From NCBI GenBank assembly GCA_036502085.1, contig DASXZD010000019.1, positions 1 to 64,000 on the forward strand: a DNA stretch of 64,000 nt. Reading direction: 5' to 3'. The stretch comes from PALSA-505 sp036502085. Lineage in GTDB: Bacteria > Actinomycetota > Actinomycetes > Streptosporangiales > Streptosporangiaceae. The notes beneath the pieces are model-generated. The model was not told where the DNA came from. It made no database searches and saw nothing but the letters and a program-made list of their open reading frames with translations. Positions 31,643-40,475 of this stretch are shown in pieces (position 1 is the first letter of the stretch; each line of letters starts with the position of its first letter). The position numbers and the translations under genes are program-made.

Positions 31643-32920
31643 TCAGGCCGGGGTGACGACGTACTGGCGCAGGCAGAGGTCGGCGAAGGTGACCGGCCCG
31701 CGCGGGCCGGGCACGTGATCGACGTTGATGCCGGTCTCGGGCACGCCGCGGAGCTTGAAGCCGTCCAGCAGCCGCGTGCTCACGTTCCAGAACGCGCCGG
31801 TTCCCCGGTAGGCGTCGAGGAACTGCCGCGCGGCGGCCGGATCCGCGGTGACGATCGCCGCGGCCAGACCGGAGGTCTCGGTGTTCGCCAGGCTGGCCGC
31901 GGCGGCCGGGCCGGCCACCGGGGCGATCGTCACCGTGGCCTCGCGGCTGGCGTCGAGCGCCCACTCGTGCCCGAGCGGGTGATCGTGCGGCGGCAACGAC
32001 GCGGCGACGTCCCTGGCCGCCAGCGCGCCGAGGGCGACCGGCAGCAGCTCGTCCCAGACGGCGGAGCAGATCAGCAGCAGGTTCAGCCGGTTGCAGACGC
32101 CGAGCCGGTCCAGGCTTTCGATGATCAGCACGCTGGCCTCGGCGGGCCCGGCCGCGCGGTCGAGGTAGAGCACGCCGCCGCCGTCCGCGTGCGCCAGCGT
32201 GCGGACGCCGCAGCGGGCGGCTTCGGCGGCGAGCGCCCTGGTAGTCTCGCCGCTGCCGCGCAGGATGACCAGCGGGATCAGGCCGGGCTGGCGGACCAGT
32301 TCGGTCGCCGCGGCATGGTCTGCGGTGCGGACTAGCTGCAGCGCGTCCGGGCTGATCCCCGCGCCTTCCAGAGCCGGCGAGATCGCGTGATCGAACAGTG
32401 CGGCGGCCGAGGCGAGCGCCGCCCCGCCAGTGCGCAGCACGCCCGCGTTGCGCGACTTGAGCAGCTGCGACGCGACGTCGACCGTGACGGCGGGGCGAGC
32501 CTCGAAGTTCGCACCGACCACGCCGATGGGAATCCGTCGCTCCGCCAGCCGCAGCCCGCCGGGCAGCTCGCTCAGGGGGGCTTCGTTCGGAGGAAAATTA
32601 ATTTTTGCTAGGCGGTCAAGCTGGCTCGCGGTAGCGGCGAGCCGGCCGGCGTCGAGCCTGAGCCGGTCCAGCAGCCCGCGGCCGAGTCCTTGCTCCGCGC
32701 CGCGGGCCATGTCGGCGGCGTTGGCCGCAAGGACGGGCCCGCCCTGCTCGGTCAGCAGGCCGGCCATCCGGCGCAGCGCGTCATCGATGACCGCGTCCGG
32801 TGCCGCGGCCAGGCTGGCCGCACCCTGCCCGGCGGCCTGGCCGCACCTCACGACCGCCCTTCGGGCGGCCGTCTGCCGGGTGACCGTTTGTCGGGCGGCC
32901 GGCTCCCCCAGGTGATTCAT
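31643..32920 (-). CDS. proA: Gamma-glutamyl phosphate reductase (ProA-like)
   Basis: ProA reduces gamma-glutamyl phosphate with NADPH to glutamate semialdehyde for proline synthesis. This 425-residue member of the aldehyde-dehydrogenase superfamily has PIGVVGANFEARPAVTVDV, the HADGGGVLYLD region and the catalytic cysteine in LGVCNRLNLLL. The C-terminal half (TETSGLAAAIVTAD, FWNVSTRLLDGF, ETGINVDHVPGPRGPVTF) is slightly diverged from standard ProA, so a related acyl-phosphate reductase is possible. No proB is in the window. A leaderless-type promoter (TAGCCT, 6 nt) precedes the ATG. Lys-Ile-Asn-Phe codons near 32590 form an AT-rich patch. Confidence 0.85.
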   Translation of the reverse strand: MNHLGEPAARQTVTRQTAARRAVVRCGQAAGQGAASLAAAPDAVIDDALRRMAGLLTEQGGPVLAANAADMARGAEQGLGRGLLDRLRLDAGRLAATASQLDRLAKINFPPNEAPLSELPGGLRLAERRIPIGVVGANFEARPAVTVDVASQLLKSRNAGVLRTGGAALASAAALFDHAISPALEGAGISPDALQLVRTADHAAATELVRQPGLIPLVILRGSGETTRALAAEAARCGVRTLAHADGGGVLYLDRAAGPAEASVLIIESLDRLGVCNRLNLLLICSAVWDELLPVALGALAARDVAASLPPHDHPLGHEWALDASREATVTIAPVAGPAAAASLANTETSGLAAAIVTADPAAARQFLDAYRGTGAFWNVSTRLLDGFKLRGVPETGINVDHVPGPRGPVTFADLCLRQYVVTPA

Positions 32921-32926
32921 GGCATG

Positions 32927-32932
32927 AGGCTA
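32927..32932 (-). promoter_or_regulatory. Leaderless-type -10 element TAGCCT
   Basis: TAGCCT on the minus strand ends six bases before the ATG at 32920; no Shine-Dalgarno is visible. Confidence 0.5.
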
Positions 32933-32942
32933 GCGGAACGCC

Positions 32943-33914
32943 TCACCACTCCCAGTAGAAGCCGACGACGGTCTTCTCGACGACGCGCATGTACCGGTGG
33001 ACCGAATGCTGGCTGTCGAGCGTGACCGCCTCTTTGCCGATTACATCGCCGTCCATGCCGTTCCAGACGGCCCACCAGACGCCGCGCGGCAGCTGATCCG
33101 GATGAAATTCGACCCTGATGTCATAATTCTCCGCGCGCCTCATCATGGCGCGGCGGTACTGGCGGTCCCGCTCGTTGGCCCGGTCGTCGAGATAGTGATA
33201 CGTGGTCCAGTATTCGAGAGTCAGCGTCTCGCCGAGCGTCAGCGTCTTCGCCAGCAGGATGTCGGTGCTGTATATGCTCTTTTCGATCTGGTGGAGATAA
33301 CCGGAAACGCCTTTGCAGCCCTGCCCGACCTCGAGCGTCAGCACGTCGGTGTCGTGCATGAACGGGATGCGGTCCACGCCGTCGGCAATGGCCTCGATCA
33401 CCCTCATCGTGCGGACCCGCAGGGCCAGGCCGCCGGCGCCGAGGGTGACGTGATCGTGCAGCGCAACAGTCTCGTACGCGGGCGTGCCGAGGCTTCCGGT
33501 CAGCATGGCCGTGGCTTCCGGGCGCATCGCCCGCGGGCCGGACAGGACACTGATCCGGTCCGATCCCGCCCACAGCCGACGCAGCCGCTGCGCCTCGGCG
33601 TCGCTGAAGCCGAATGCCTCCACGAACAGCGACAGCGTCGCGCTGCTCAGCATCTTGCCGGACATCGCCCGCAGCACGGTGTCCTTGAGCTGGCGGGCCA
33701 GCAGGTCGGTGTCGCCTTCGGCGCGCGGGTGACTCCACCGGTAGCGGGCGAGCACTTCGGCCACGGCGAGCTGATTAACCCGCCCCGGCCTGCTCCGTTC
33801 GGCGTACTGCTCCCAGCGCCGGCGGTACCGGCCCGGCCGGAGCAGCAGTTCGCGGAGATAGGTCGCAGCGGCCTGACGGTACGCGTCCTGTGTCGTATCG
33901 GTCACTGACTTCAA
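32943..33914 (-). CDS. Conserved hypothetical protein, two-domain
   Basis: A 323-residue protein of unknown function. The N-terminal half is helical, and its KMLSSATLSLFVEAFGFSDA segment recalls XRE-like helix-turn-helix arrangements. The C-terminal half (TLGAGGLALRVRTMRVIEAIADGVD, then FMHDTDVLTLEVGQGC, YWTTYHYLDD, VWWAVWNGMDGDV, VEKTVVGFYWEW) looks beta-rich and is the type seen in a widespread actinobacterial family without assigned role. The likely start is a TTG at 33914 with AGGTAGG upstream. It lies just before proA and could be co-transcribed. Confidence 0.6.
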   Translation of the reverse strand: MKSVTDTTQDAYRQAAATYLRELLLRPGRYRRRWEQYAERSRPGRVNQLAVAEVLARYRWSHPRAEGDTDLLARQLKDTVLRAMSGKMLSSATLSLFVEAFGFSDAEAQRLRRLWAGSDRISVLSGPRAMRPEATAMLTGSLGTPAYETVALHDHVTLGAGGLALRVRTMRVIEAIADGVDRIPFMHDTDVLTLEVGQGCKGVSGYLHQIEKSIYSTDILLAKTLTLGETLTLEYWTTYHYLDDRANERDRQYRRAMMRRAENYDIRVEFHPDQLPRGVWWAVWNGMDGDVIGKEAVTLDSQHSVHRYMRVVEKTVVGFYWEW

Positions 33915-34027
33915 TTGCCTACCTGTGCGACCTTTATGCGATATACCGCTACCATGCTACGGCGTTAGCCCCCGGCTGTGCGCAAAAGATCTGAACCACG
34001 GGCGAATTGCCGGGCGGACAGGACAGA

Positions 34028-34061
34028 CGAGCCAGCACTGACAACGAGCCAGCACTGACAA
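34028..34061. repeat. Tandem duplication, 17 bp
   Basis: CGAGCCAGCACTGACAA is perfectly duplicated at 34028-34044 and 34045-34061 in the gap between the GNAT gene and the 323-residue unknown gene. Confidence 0.8.
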
Positions 34062-34076
34062 GCCCGCGGCCTGCGG

Positions 34077-34934
34077 CTAGAAGAGCACCGACGAGAAAGT
34101 GCCAACCTCGGTGAAGCCGGCCCGACGGTAGGCCGCGCGGGCGGGCGCGTTGAAGTCGTTGACGTAGAGCGAAACGACCGGCGCCACGCTGCGTAGCGCG
34201 TCGGCTACGACGGCGGCCACTCCTTGGGCGGCCAGCCCGCGGCCGCGCAGCTCGGGCCGGACCCACACTCCCTGCACCTGGCAGGCGTGCGGGGTGACCG
34301 CGCCGATCTCCGCCTTGAAGATCACCTTGCCGCGCTCGATCCTGGCGAACGACCGGCCGGCCGCGATGAGCTCGGCCACCCGGGCGCGGTAGCAGGCCCC
34401 GCCATCGGGACCGACCGGGGAGACCCCCACCTCTTCGGTGAACATGGCCACGCTGGCCGGGAACACCATGTCCAGCTGCTCCGGCCTGACCATGCGTACC
34501 AGCGGATCCGGGGCCACCAGCGGCGCGCTGGAGATCGTCATCACCGGCTGCTGGGCGCGGACCTCACGGGGGCGGCTCCAGTGCGGCTGCAGCAGCCGCC
34601 ACATCTCGGCCACGGCGGGGGCCGGCCCGACGATCGAGGAGCAGCGCCTGCCCTGCGCGCGGGCACGCTCGGCGAACGCGGCGATCGCCTCGCCGCTGGC
34701 CTCGACCGGCACCAGGTTCGCCCCCGCGTAGCAGAGCGAGGTGAGCCGCCCGTCGGTCGTGTAACCCCAGACCTGCGCGCCGAGCCGGGCGGGGTCGAGC
34801 CCGGCCGTCCGCACCCGGGAGGAGACGAAGACGTTCGCGACCGGATCGCGGTCACACAGGGTGATCGCCTCGCCACGATCACGGTCCCCGAGCAGGCGCA
34901 GAGGTGTTGACCACGGCGCCTTGACTCGAAGCAC
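34077..34934 (-). CDS. GNAT-family N-acetyltransferase (DUF4081 type)
   Basis: The 285-residue protein has an N-terminal DUF4081 domain (AITLCDRDPVANVFVSSRV, VWGYTTDGRLTSLCYAG) and a C-terminal GNAT domain with the acetyl-CoA loop VQGVWVRPELRGRGLAAQGV and SLYVNDFNAPARAAYRRAGF. It acetylates an unknown amine. The gene is usually found just after ispG in actinobacteria; here a TAP-like hydrolase gene is inserted between them. I place the start at GTG 34934, where TACCCT lies six bases upstream (leaderless); the long frame further upstream is not coding. Confidence 0.85.
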   Translation of the reverse strand: MLRVKAPWSTPLRLLGDRDRGEAITLCDRDPVANVFVSSRVRTAGLDPARLGAQVWGYTTDGRLTSLCYAGANLVPVEASGEAIAAFAERARAQGRRCSSIVGPAPAVAEMWRLLQPHWSRPREVRAQQPVMTISSAPLVAPDPLVRMVRPEQLDMVFPASVAMFTEEVGVSPVGPDGGACYRARVAELIAAGRSFARIERGKVIFKAEIGAVTPHACQVQGVWVRPELRGRGLAAQGVAAVVADALRSVAPVVSLYVNDFNAPARAAYRRAGFTEVGTFSSVLF

Positions 34935-34940
34935 CCTCCC

Positions 34941-34946
34941 AGGGTA
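34941..34946 (-). promoter_or_regulatory. Leaderless-type -10 element TACCCT
   Basis: TACCCT on the minus strand is followed by six bases (GGGAGG) and the GTG start at 34934. GGGAGG touches the start codon and is too close to act as a ribosome binding site, supporting a leaderless mRNA. Confidence 0.5.
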
Positions 34947-35056
34947 TCGGTACCAGCCGGTGTTACCGCCGTGACCCGGATGTTGCCCTGGGCTGCGGCG
35001 GCGGGCCGGCCCGGCTCGAGCGGCGCGGCGGGGGCGGGCGGCGACCCCGGGCGGGC

Positions 35057-36646
35057 TCAGCCGGCCGCGGACGGCGGCGGGAGCGCGGCGCAGGTGGCGC
35101 TGACCGCCCCGGGGCCACGGGTGGCCGGCAGCTCGCCGGTGGCCAGGTAGCGGTCCAGGTAGCCGTCCACGCAGCCGTTCGGCGGGAAGGCCAGCGACTG
35201 GCCGTGGTTGCCGCCGCCCGCGACGATGACCATCCGGGAGCTCGGCAGCTGCCGGTGCGCCACCATCGCGCCCGCGTACGGCGTGGCCGGGTCGATCGTT
35301 CCCTGCAGCATGAGGATGCCCGGCAGCCCGGGGCTCCCGATCCGAATCGGGTGCGCCGGGCCGTGCCGCGGCCAGAATGCGCACGACGCGTTGAACCAGG
35401 CGTTGTCCCACGCCTCGAACGGGGCCGTGCGGTACACCCGCCGGGCGTCGGCGTCCCACTGCGCCCAGTTGCGGGGCCAGTTCACGTCGCTGCACTGGAC
35501 CGCGTTGTAGACGGCGAACTCGTTCTCGTTCTGCACGCCGTTCTGATGGAACTGGCTGATCATCGCGCCGACCGAGCCGCTGTGGTAATAGCCGGCGAAG
35601 GCGCTGGCCAGGGCCGGCCACAGGCTGTCGTTGTAGCCGCCCTGCAGGAACGTGTCGTCGTATTCGTCCGGGCCGATCAGCGGGCGGCCGGTCGGGCCGT
35701 CGATCGGGTGCGATACCAGCCGGCTGCGTATCCGGTACCAGGCCTGCTGGATCTGGGCCGCGGTGGAGCCGAGCCGGTAGGTGCCGTTGTTGCTCGCGAT
35801 CCAGGCGAAGAACGCTTCCATCCGGCCCTGGAAGGCGAAATCCTGGCTGATGTTGTCGGCGTACCAGACGCCGTCCGGGTCAACCGTGCTGTCCAGCACC
35901 ATCCTGCGGACCCGCTGCGGGAACAGCGTGGCGTACACCTCGCCGATGTAGGTCCCGTACGAGTACGCGAAGTAGCTGATCTTCTGCTGGCCGAGCGCGG
36001 CCCGGATGGAATCCACGTCCCTGGCCACGTCCACCGTGGTCATGTACGGCAGCAGCCAGCCGAAACTCTTCTCGCAGTCAGCCGCGTACGTCCTGGCCCG
36101 GTTCTCCAGGACCTGCTCGGCCGCCTGGCTGGCCGGGATGTAGTCGGGCCGCACGCCGGAGAAGAAACCGGGATCGCAGTGCAGCGCGGGGGTGCTCGAC
36201 CCCACGCCGCGCGGGTCGAAGCCGATGATGTCGTAGTCGGCGGCCACCTTGGGGTCCAGCCCGCTGGCCACGAAGCCGGCCAGGCCGAGGCCGCTGCCGC
36301 CGGGGCCGCCGGGGTTGACCAGCAGCGCCCCCTGGCGCTGGCCGGCCGGGGCGGTCGCCTGCACCCGCGACAGCGCCAGGGTGATCTTCCGGCCGCCCGG
36401 GTGGCCGTAGTCCAGCGGCACCTGCACGCCGGCGCACTGCACCCTGGGCCCCGTGGCGGCGGGACATGAGTGCCAGCGCAGGGCCGACCCGGCGGCCGAT
36501 CCGGCCGGGCCGGCGGCCGGGGCCGAGCCGGACGGCAGCGGCTTGTCCGGCAGCGGCCCGGCCGAGTTGCAGGCCGCCAGCGCGATCGCAGCGCAGGCGG
36601 CCGCCAGGGTCATCACGCGGGCCCGCGGCCCGCGGCGAAATGGCAT
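35057..36646 (-). CDS. Secreted TAP-like alpha/beta hydrolase lipoprotein
   Basis: A 529-residue lipoprotein precursor with lipobox ALAAC (Cys26). It has the alpha/beta hydrolase fold of the Streptomyces tripeptidyl aminopeptidase family: LLVNPGGPGGSG oxyanion loop, DPRGVGSS, nucleophile Ser229 in AYSYGTYIG, acid in LQGTIDPATPY, and the His in GGGNHGQSLAF. Several cysteines probably form disulfides outside the cell. It likely cleaves N-terminal peptides or esters. It interrupts the usual ispG-GNAT neighbourhood. Frequent Gly/Ala/Ser residues after the lipobox form a flexible linker. Confidence 0.88.
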   Translation of the reverse strand: MPFRRGPRARVMTLAAACAAIALAACNSAGPLPDKPLPSGSAPAAGPAGSAAGSALRWHSCPAATGPRVQCAGVQVPLDYGHPGGRKITLALSRVQATAPAGQRQGALLVNPGGPGGSGLGLAGFVASGLDPKVAADYDIIGFDPRGVGSSTPALHCDPGFFSGVRPDYIPASQAAEQVLENRARTYAADCEKSFGWLLPYMTTVDVARDVDSIRAALGQQKISYFAYSYGTYIGEVYATLFPQRVRRMVLDSTVDPDGVWYADNISQDFAFQGRMEAFFAWIASNNGTYRLGSTAAQIQQAWYRIRSRLVSHPIDGPTGRPLIGPDEYDDTFLQGGYNDSLWPALASAFAGYYHSGSVGAMISQFHQNGVQNENEFAVYNAVQCSDVNWPRNWAQWDADARRVYRTAPFEAWDNAWFNASCAFWPRHGPAHPIRIGSPGLPGILMLQGTIDPATPYAGAMVAHRQLPSSRMVIVAGGGNHGQSLAFPPNGCVDGYLDRYLATGELPATRGPGAVSATCAALPPPSAAG

Positions 36647-36711
36647 GCAGCCATCTTGCCCGATCCGCGGGGCTAGCCCGGTCCGTCAGGTAACTATCCG
36701 TGCTCGCAACG

Positions 36712-37866
36712 TCACGAAACGGTGACCTGGGGGGTGCCGTGGATGGGCTCGCCGTCCTCGTTCAGGTCGGCGAGCTTCATGGCCTCCTCGATGAGGGTTT
36801 CCACGATCTGCGACTCGGGCACGGTCTTGACCACCTCGCCCTTGACGAAGATCTGGCCCTTGCCGTTGCCCGAGGCCACGCCCAGGTCAGCCTCGCGCGC
36901 CTCGCCCGGCCCGTTCACCACGCAGCCCATCACCGCGACCCGCAGCGGCACGTCCAGTCCCTCCAGGCCGGCCGTCACCTGTTCGGCTAGCGTGTACACG
37001 TCCACCTGGGCACGACCGCAGGACGGGCAGGATACGATCTCCAGGCCGCGCTCCCGCATGCCGAGCGACTCCAGGATCGCGATGCCGACCTTGACCTCCT
37101 CGACCGGCGGCGCGGACAGCGACACCCGGATCGTGTCGCCGATCCCCTCGGCCAGCAGCGCGCCGAACGCCACCGCGGACTTCACCGTGCCCTGGAACGT
37201 CGGCCCGGCCTCGGTCACCCCTAGGTGCAGCGGGTAGTCGCACTTGGAGGCCAGCTCGCGGTAGGCGTTGATCATCACGACCGGGTCGTGGTGCTTGACC
37301 GAGATCTTGATGTCGGTGAAGCCGTGCTCCTCGAACAGCGAGCATTCCCACAGCGCCGACTCGACCAGGGCCGGCGCGGTGGCCTTGCCGTACTTGGCCA
37401 GCAGCCGCTTGTCCAGCGAGCCGGCGTTCACCCCGATCCTGATCGGCACGCCGGCGTCCCCTGCGGCCCGGGCGATCTGCGCCACCTTGTCGTCGAAGGC
37501 CTTGATGTTGCCCGGGTTGACCCGCACCGCGGCACAGCCGGCGTCGATCGCCGCGAACACGTACTTCGGCTGGAAGTGGATGTCGGCGATCACCGGTATC
37601 TGCGACTTGCGGGCGATCGCGGGCAGCGCGTCGGCGTCATCCTGCGATGGCACGGCCACCCGGACGATCTGGCAGCCGGTCGCGGTCAGCTCCGCGATCT
37701 GCTGCAGCGTGGCGTTCACGTCGGCGGTCAGCGTGGTGGCCATCGACTGCACCGAGACCGGCGCGCCGCCGCCCACCGGGACGTTGCCCACCATGATCTG
37801 GCGGGACTTGCGGCGGGTCGCGAGCGGAACAGGCGGAAGCTGAGGCACGCCAAGATCAACAGTCAT
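36712..37866 (-). CDS. ispG: 4-hydroxy-3-methylbut-2-enyl diphosphate synthase
   Basis: IspG (GcpE) catalyses the sixth step of the non-mevalonate isoprenoid pathway, using a [4Fe-4S] cluster to reduce methylerythritol cyclodiphosphate. The 384-residue protein has a TIM-barrel half (VSVQSMATTLTADV, IADIHFQPKYV, RVNPGNI) and a C-terminal domain with the cluster ligands Cys280, Cys283, Cys315 and Glu322 (SCPSCGR, GCVVNGPGE). It follows rseP by 13 bases, the standard dxr-rseP-ispG order. Confidence 0.97.
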   Translation of the reverse strand: MTVDLGVPQLPPVPLATRRKSRQIMVGNVPVGGGAPVSVQSMATTLTADVNATLQQIAELTATGCQIVRVAVPSQDDADALPAIARKSQIPVIADIHFQPKYVFAAIDAGCAAVRVNPGNIKAFDDKVAQIARAAGDAGVPIRIGVNAGSLDKRLLAKYGKATAPALVESALWECSLFEEHGFTDIKISVKHHDPVVMINAYRELASKCDYPLHLGVTEAGPTFQGTVKSAVAFGALLAEGIGDTIRVSLSAPPVEEVKVGIAILESLGMRERGLEIVSCPSCGRAQVDVYTLAEQVTAGLEGLDVPLRVAVMGCVVNGPGEAREADLGVASGNGKGQIFVKGEVVKTVPESQIVETLIEEAMKLADLNEDGEPIHGTPQVTVS

Positions 37867-37879
37867 GTCGCGAATAGCC

Positions 37880-39076
37880 TTACTGAAGGATGTTTACCGG
37901 ATTGACGAGGTCCGCCAGGATCAAGAGGACCGAGAAGCCCACGAGAACCGCGAACACGCTCAGGCTCACGGGGATCAGCTTAGTCATGTCGACCAGCCCG
38001 GGGTCTGTTCTGCCGCGAAGCCGGGCCAGCCAGGCCCGCACCCGCTCGTAGAGCACCACCGCGATGTGACCGCCGTCCAGCGGCAGCAGCGGCAGCAGGT
38101 TGAGCAGGCCGATGAAGATGTTCACCGAGATGACGATCAGCAGGACGATCGACACCTTGGACTGCCAGCCGATGTTCGCGGCCACTACGTCCCCGGTGAT
38201 CTGCCCGACCCCCACGACGCTGGTGACCTGGCCGGCCGACGTGGCCGACCGGTTCTTGGCGAACAGGTGCGACACCGCGCCGGGCAGGGTGCCCAGCACG
38301 TGCACCGTGCCGGTGACCGCCTGGCCGAACGTCGAGCCCGCGTACGTGACCGCTCCCAGCGGGCTGGTTCGCTGGTAAACAAAGGCCTGGGTGATGCCGA
38401 GGAACGCGTCGTCCTTGTTGCCGTTGCGGATCTTCGCGAGCGTGACCGACCTGGTGAAGGTGCCGTTGCCCCGCTGGATGGTCACCGCCACGGTGCTGCC
38501 GGGGCGGTGGCCGCGGATGGCCGTGTTGAACTGGGACCAGGTGTGCACCGGCCGGCCGGCGAAGTTAACGATCTTGTCGCCGGGGCGCAGCCCGATGTCA
38601 TGCGCGGGCGAATGCGGCTGGCCCGCGGTGCAGGTCGCGCTGGAGGTCTCCGAGGCCGGCACGCAGGCGACGACCGAGCCGATCGCGGTCGTGCTGGTGT
38701 TCTCGAGGCCGACGGCGAGCGGGAGCAGGAACAGCAGGACGAGCGCGAGCAGGAAGTGCATGGTCGAGCCGGCGATCAGGACGATGACCCGCTGCCAGCC
38801 CGGGTGGGTGCGGAACGACCGGGGCTCGTCGGCCGGGTCCACCTCGTCCATCGACGTCATCCCGACGATCTTCACGAATCCGCCGGCCGGGATGGCCTTG
38901 ACGCCGTACTCGGTCTCCCCCCTGGTGGTGGACCAGAGCGTGGGCCCGAAGCCCATGAAGAACTGCGTCGCCTTCATGCCGAACTTCTTCGCCGTCGCGA
39001 AGTGGCCGAACTCGTGCAGCACGACCGAGCCGGACAGCGCGACGATGAAGATGATCCAGCCGAGGAGCTCGCTCAT
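37880..39076 (-). CDS. Site-2/RIP membrane metalloprotease (M50, RseP-like)
   Basis: This 398-residue intramembrane protease has the zinc motif HEFGH (21-25) in the first membrane helix, a PDZ domain (GLRPGDKIVNFAGRPVHTWSQF) and the second zinc motif NLLPLLPLDGGH near the C-terminus. It cleaves anti-sigma or membrane proteins within the membrane; in mycobacteria the Rip1 homologue controls several regulators. The ATG overlaps the dxr stop (ATGA), and ispG follows, so the three genes form one operon. Confidence 0.95.
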   Translation of the reverse strand: MSELLGWIIFIVALSGSVVLHEFGHFATAKKFGMKATQFFMGFGPTLWSTTRGETEYGVKAIPAGGFVKIVGMTSMDEVDPADEPRSFRTHPGWQRVIVLIAGSTMHFLLALVLLFLLPLAVGLENTSTTAIGSVVACVPASETSSATCTAGQPHSPAHDIGLRPGDKIVNFAGRPVHTWSQFNTAIRGHRPGSTVAVTIQRGNGTFTRSVTLAKIRNGNKDDAFLGITQAFVYQRTSPLGAVTYAGSTFGQAVTGTVHVLGTLPGAVSHLFAKNRSATSAGQVTSVVGVGQITGDVVAANIGWQSKVSIVLLIVISVNIFIGLLNLLPLLPLDGGHIAVVLYERVRAWLARLRGRTDPGLVDMTKLIPVSLSVFAVLVGFSVLLILADLVNPVNILQ

Positions 39077-40350
39077 CCCGCGGCTTCTCCCTCCCGGCGC
39101 TCGGTCTGCCCGGTCAGCTCCCGGGCGCGGACCCTGGCCCAGCGATCGGCCGCGAGCACGTCTTCCAGGCTGACCGTCCGGTCGGCGGCTGCCCCCTGGC
39201 CGGCCCGGCCGCCGTCATGCTCAGAGATTACCCGCACCACCGTATCCACGATCCCGGTGAACGAGATCGCCCCGGCCAGGAACGCGGCCACGCACTCTTC
39301 GTTGGCCGCGTTGTACACGGCCGGGAACGTCCCGCCGGCCTGGCCCACCTCGCGGGCCAGCGGCACGGCCGGGAAGGCCTCCTCGTCCAGCGGCTCGAAC
39401 GTCCAGCTGTGCGCCGTCGTCCAGTCCACCGCCGGGGCCGCGTCGGGCACCCGGCCGGGCCAGGCCAGCGCGAGGGCGATCGGTATCCGCATGTCCGGCG
39501 GGCTGGCCTGGGCCAGGGTCGAGCCGTCGCTGAACTCGACCATGGAGTGCACGACCGACTGCGGGTGGACTACAACCTCGATTTTTCCGAACGGTACGCC
39601 GAATAGCAGGTGCGCTTCGATCAGCTCCAGGCCTTTGTTGACCAGGGTGGCCGAGTTCACCGTGATCACCGGCCCCATCCGCCAGGTCGGATGGGCGAGG
39701 GCCTGCTCCGGGGTGACGTCGGCTAGTTCGGCCCGCCGGCGGCCGCGGAACGGGCCGCCGCTCGCGGTCACTACCAGCTTGCGCACTTCCTCCGCGCGGC
39801 CGCCGCGCAGGCACTGGGCGAGCGCCGAGTGCTCGGAGTCCACCGCGATGATCTGCCCCGGCGCCGCCCGGCCCGCGACCAGCTGCCCGCCGATGATCAG
39901 CGATTCCTTGTTCGCCAGCGCCAGCGTCCGGCCGGCGTCAAGGGCGGCCAGCGTGGCCAGCAACCCCGCCGCCCCGGTGATCCCGTTCAGCACGGTGTCG
40001 CACGGCCAGGCGGCCATCTCGGTCATCGCGTCCGGGCCCGCCAGCACCTTGGGCAGCCGGCCGGCCGGCTCGGCGGATGCGGCCGCGCGCAGGGCGCGCT
40101 CGAGGTCAGCGACGGCACGCTCGTCGGCGACCGCGACGACATCGACGCCGAACTCCACCGCCTGAGCCGCCAGCAGTTCCGGGTTGCCGCCGCCCGCCGC
40201 CAGGCCCGCGATCCTGAAGCGGTCGCGATTGCGCCTGATCACGTCCGCGGCCTGGGTGCCGATAGATCCGGTCGAGCCGAGAATGACGATCTCGCGCGGG
40301 CCAGCATGGGCGGTGCTGGCATCCATCGGGCTGGCATCCATCGGGTCCAT
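39073..40350 (-). CDS. dxr: 1-deoxy-D-xylulose-5-phosphate reductoisomerase
   Basis: Dxr converts DXP to MEP, the first committed step of the non-mevalonate pathway. It has the NADPH motif GSTGSIGTQAADVI, ANKESLIIGG, DSEHSALAQCL, TASGGPFRG and NKGLELIEAHLLFG. Conserved Asp/Glu metal ligands lie in DSEH and VNKGLELIEA. The start is uncertain: ATG at 40350 is preferred, and the first residues repeat MDAS because of a 15-bp duplication at 40315-40344. The 3' half has an AT-rich patch (PFGKIEVVVH) at 39580-39598. Confidence 0.94.
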   Translation of the reverse strand: MDPMDASPMDASTAHAGPREIVILGSTGSIGTQAADVIRRNRDRFRIAGLAAGGGNPELLAAQAVEFGVDVVAVADERAVADLERALRAAASAEPAGRLPKVLAGPDAMTEMAAWPCDTVLNGITGAAGLLATLAALDAGRTLALANKESLIIGGQLVAGRAAPGQIIAVDSEHSALAQCLRGGRAEEVRKLVVTASGGPFRGRRRAELADVTPEQALAHPTWRMGPVITVNSATLVNKGLELIEAHLLFGVPFGKIEVVVHPQSVVHSMVEFSDGSTLAQASPPDMRIPIALALAWPGRVPDAAPAVDWTTAHSWTFEPLDEEAFPAVPLAREVGQAGGTFPAVYNAANEECVAAFLAGAISFTGIVDTVVRVISEHDGGRAGQGAAADRTVSLEDVLAADRWARVRARELTGQTERREGEAAG

Positions 40351-40463
40351 CCGTCCATTGTCACGGACACCGGCCGTGGCCGCCAACGGAAGGCATCCGC
40401 CGGGCGTGACTCGCCGGCGACGATTACTAGCACAGAGTAGTTATCCGGTTGCCCTGCGTGCCA

Positions 40464-40469
40464 TACTCT
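40464..40469 (+). promoter_or_regulatory. Leaderless-type -10 element TACTCT
   Basis: TACTCT is followed by six bases (GCCGTC) and the ATG at 40476. There is no ribosome binding site, so a leaderless transcript is likely. Confidence 0.5.
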
Positions 40470-40475
40470 GCCGTC

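Noticed and set aside
35057..35621. Longer N-terminus of the GNAT protein (open frame up to 35621)
   Set aside because: This part overlaps the TAP-like lipoprotein gene on the same strand in another frame and is Arg/Gly/Pro noise; the conserved DUF4081 domain begins just after GTG 34934.
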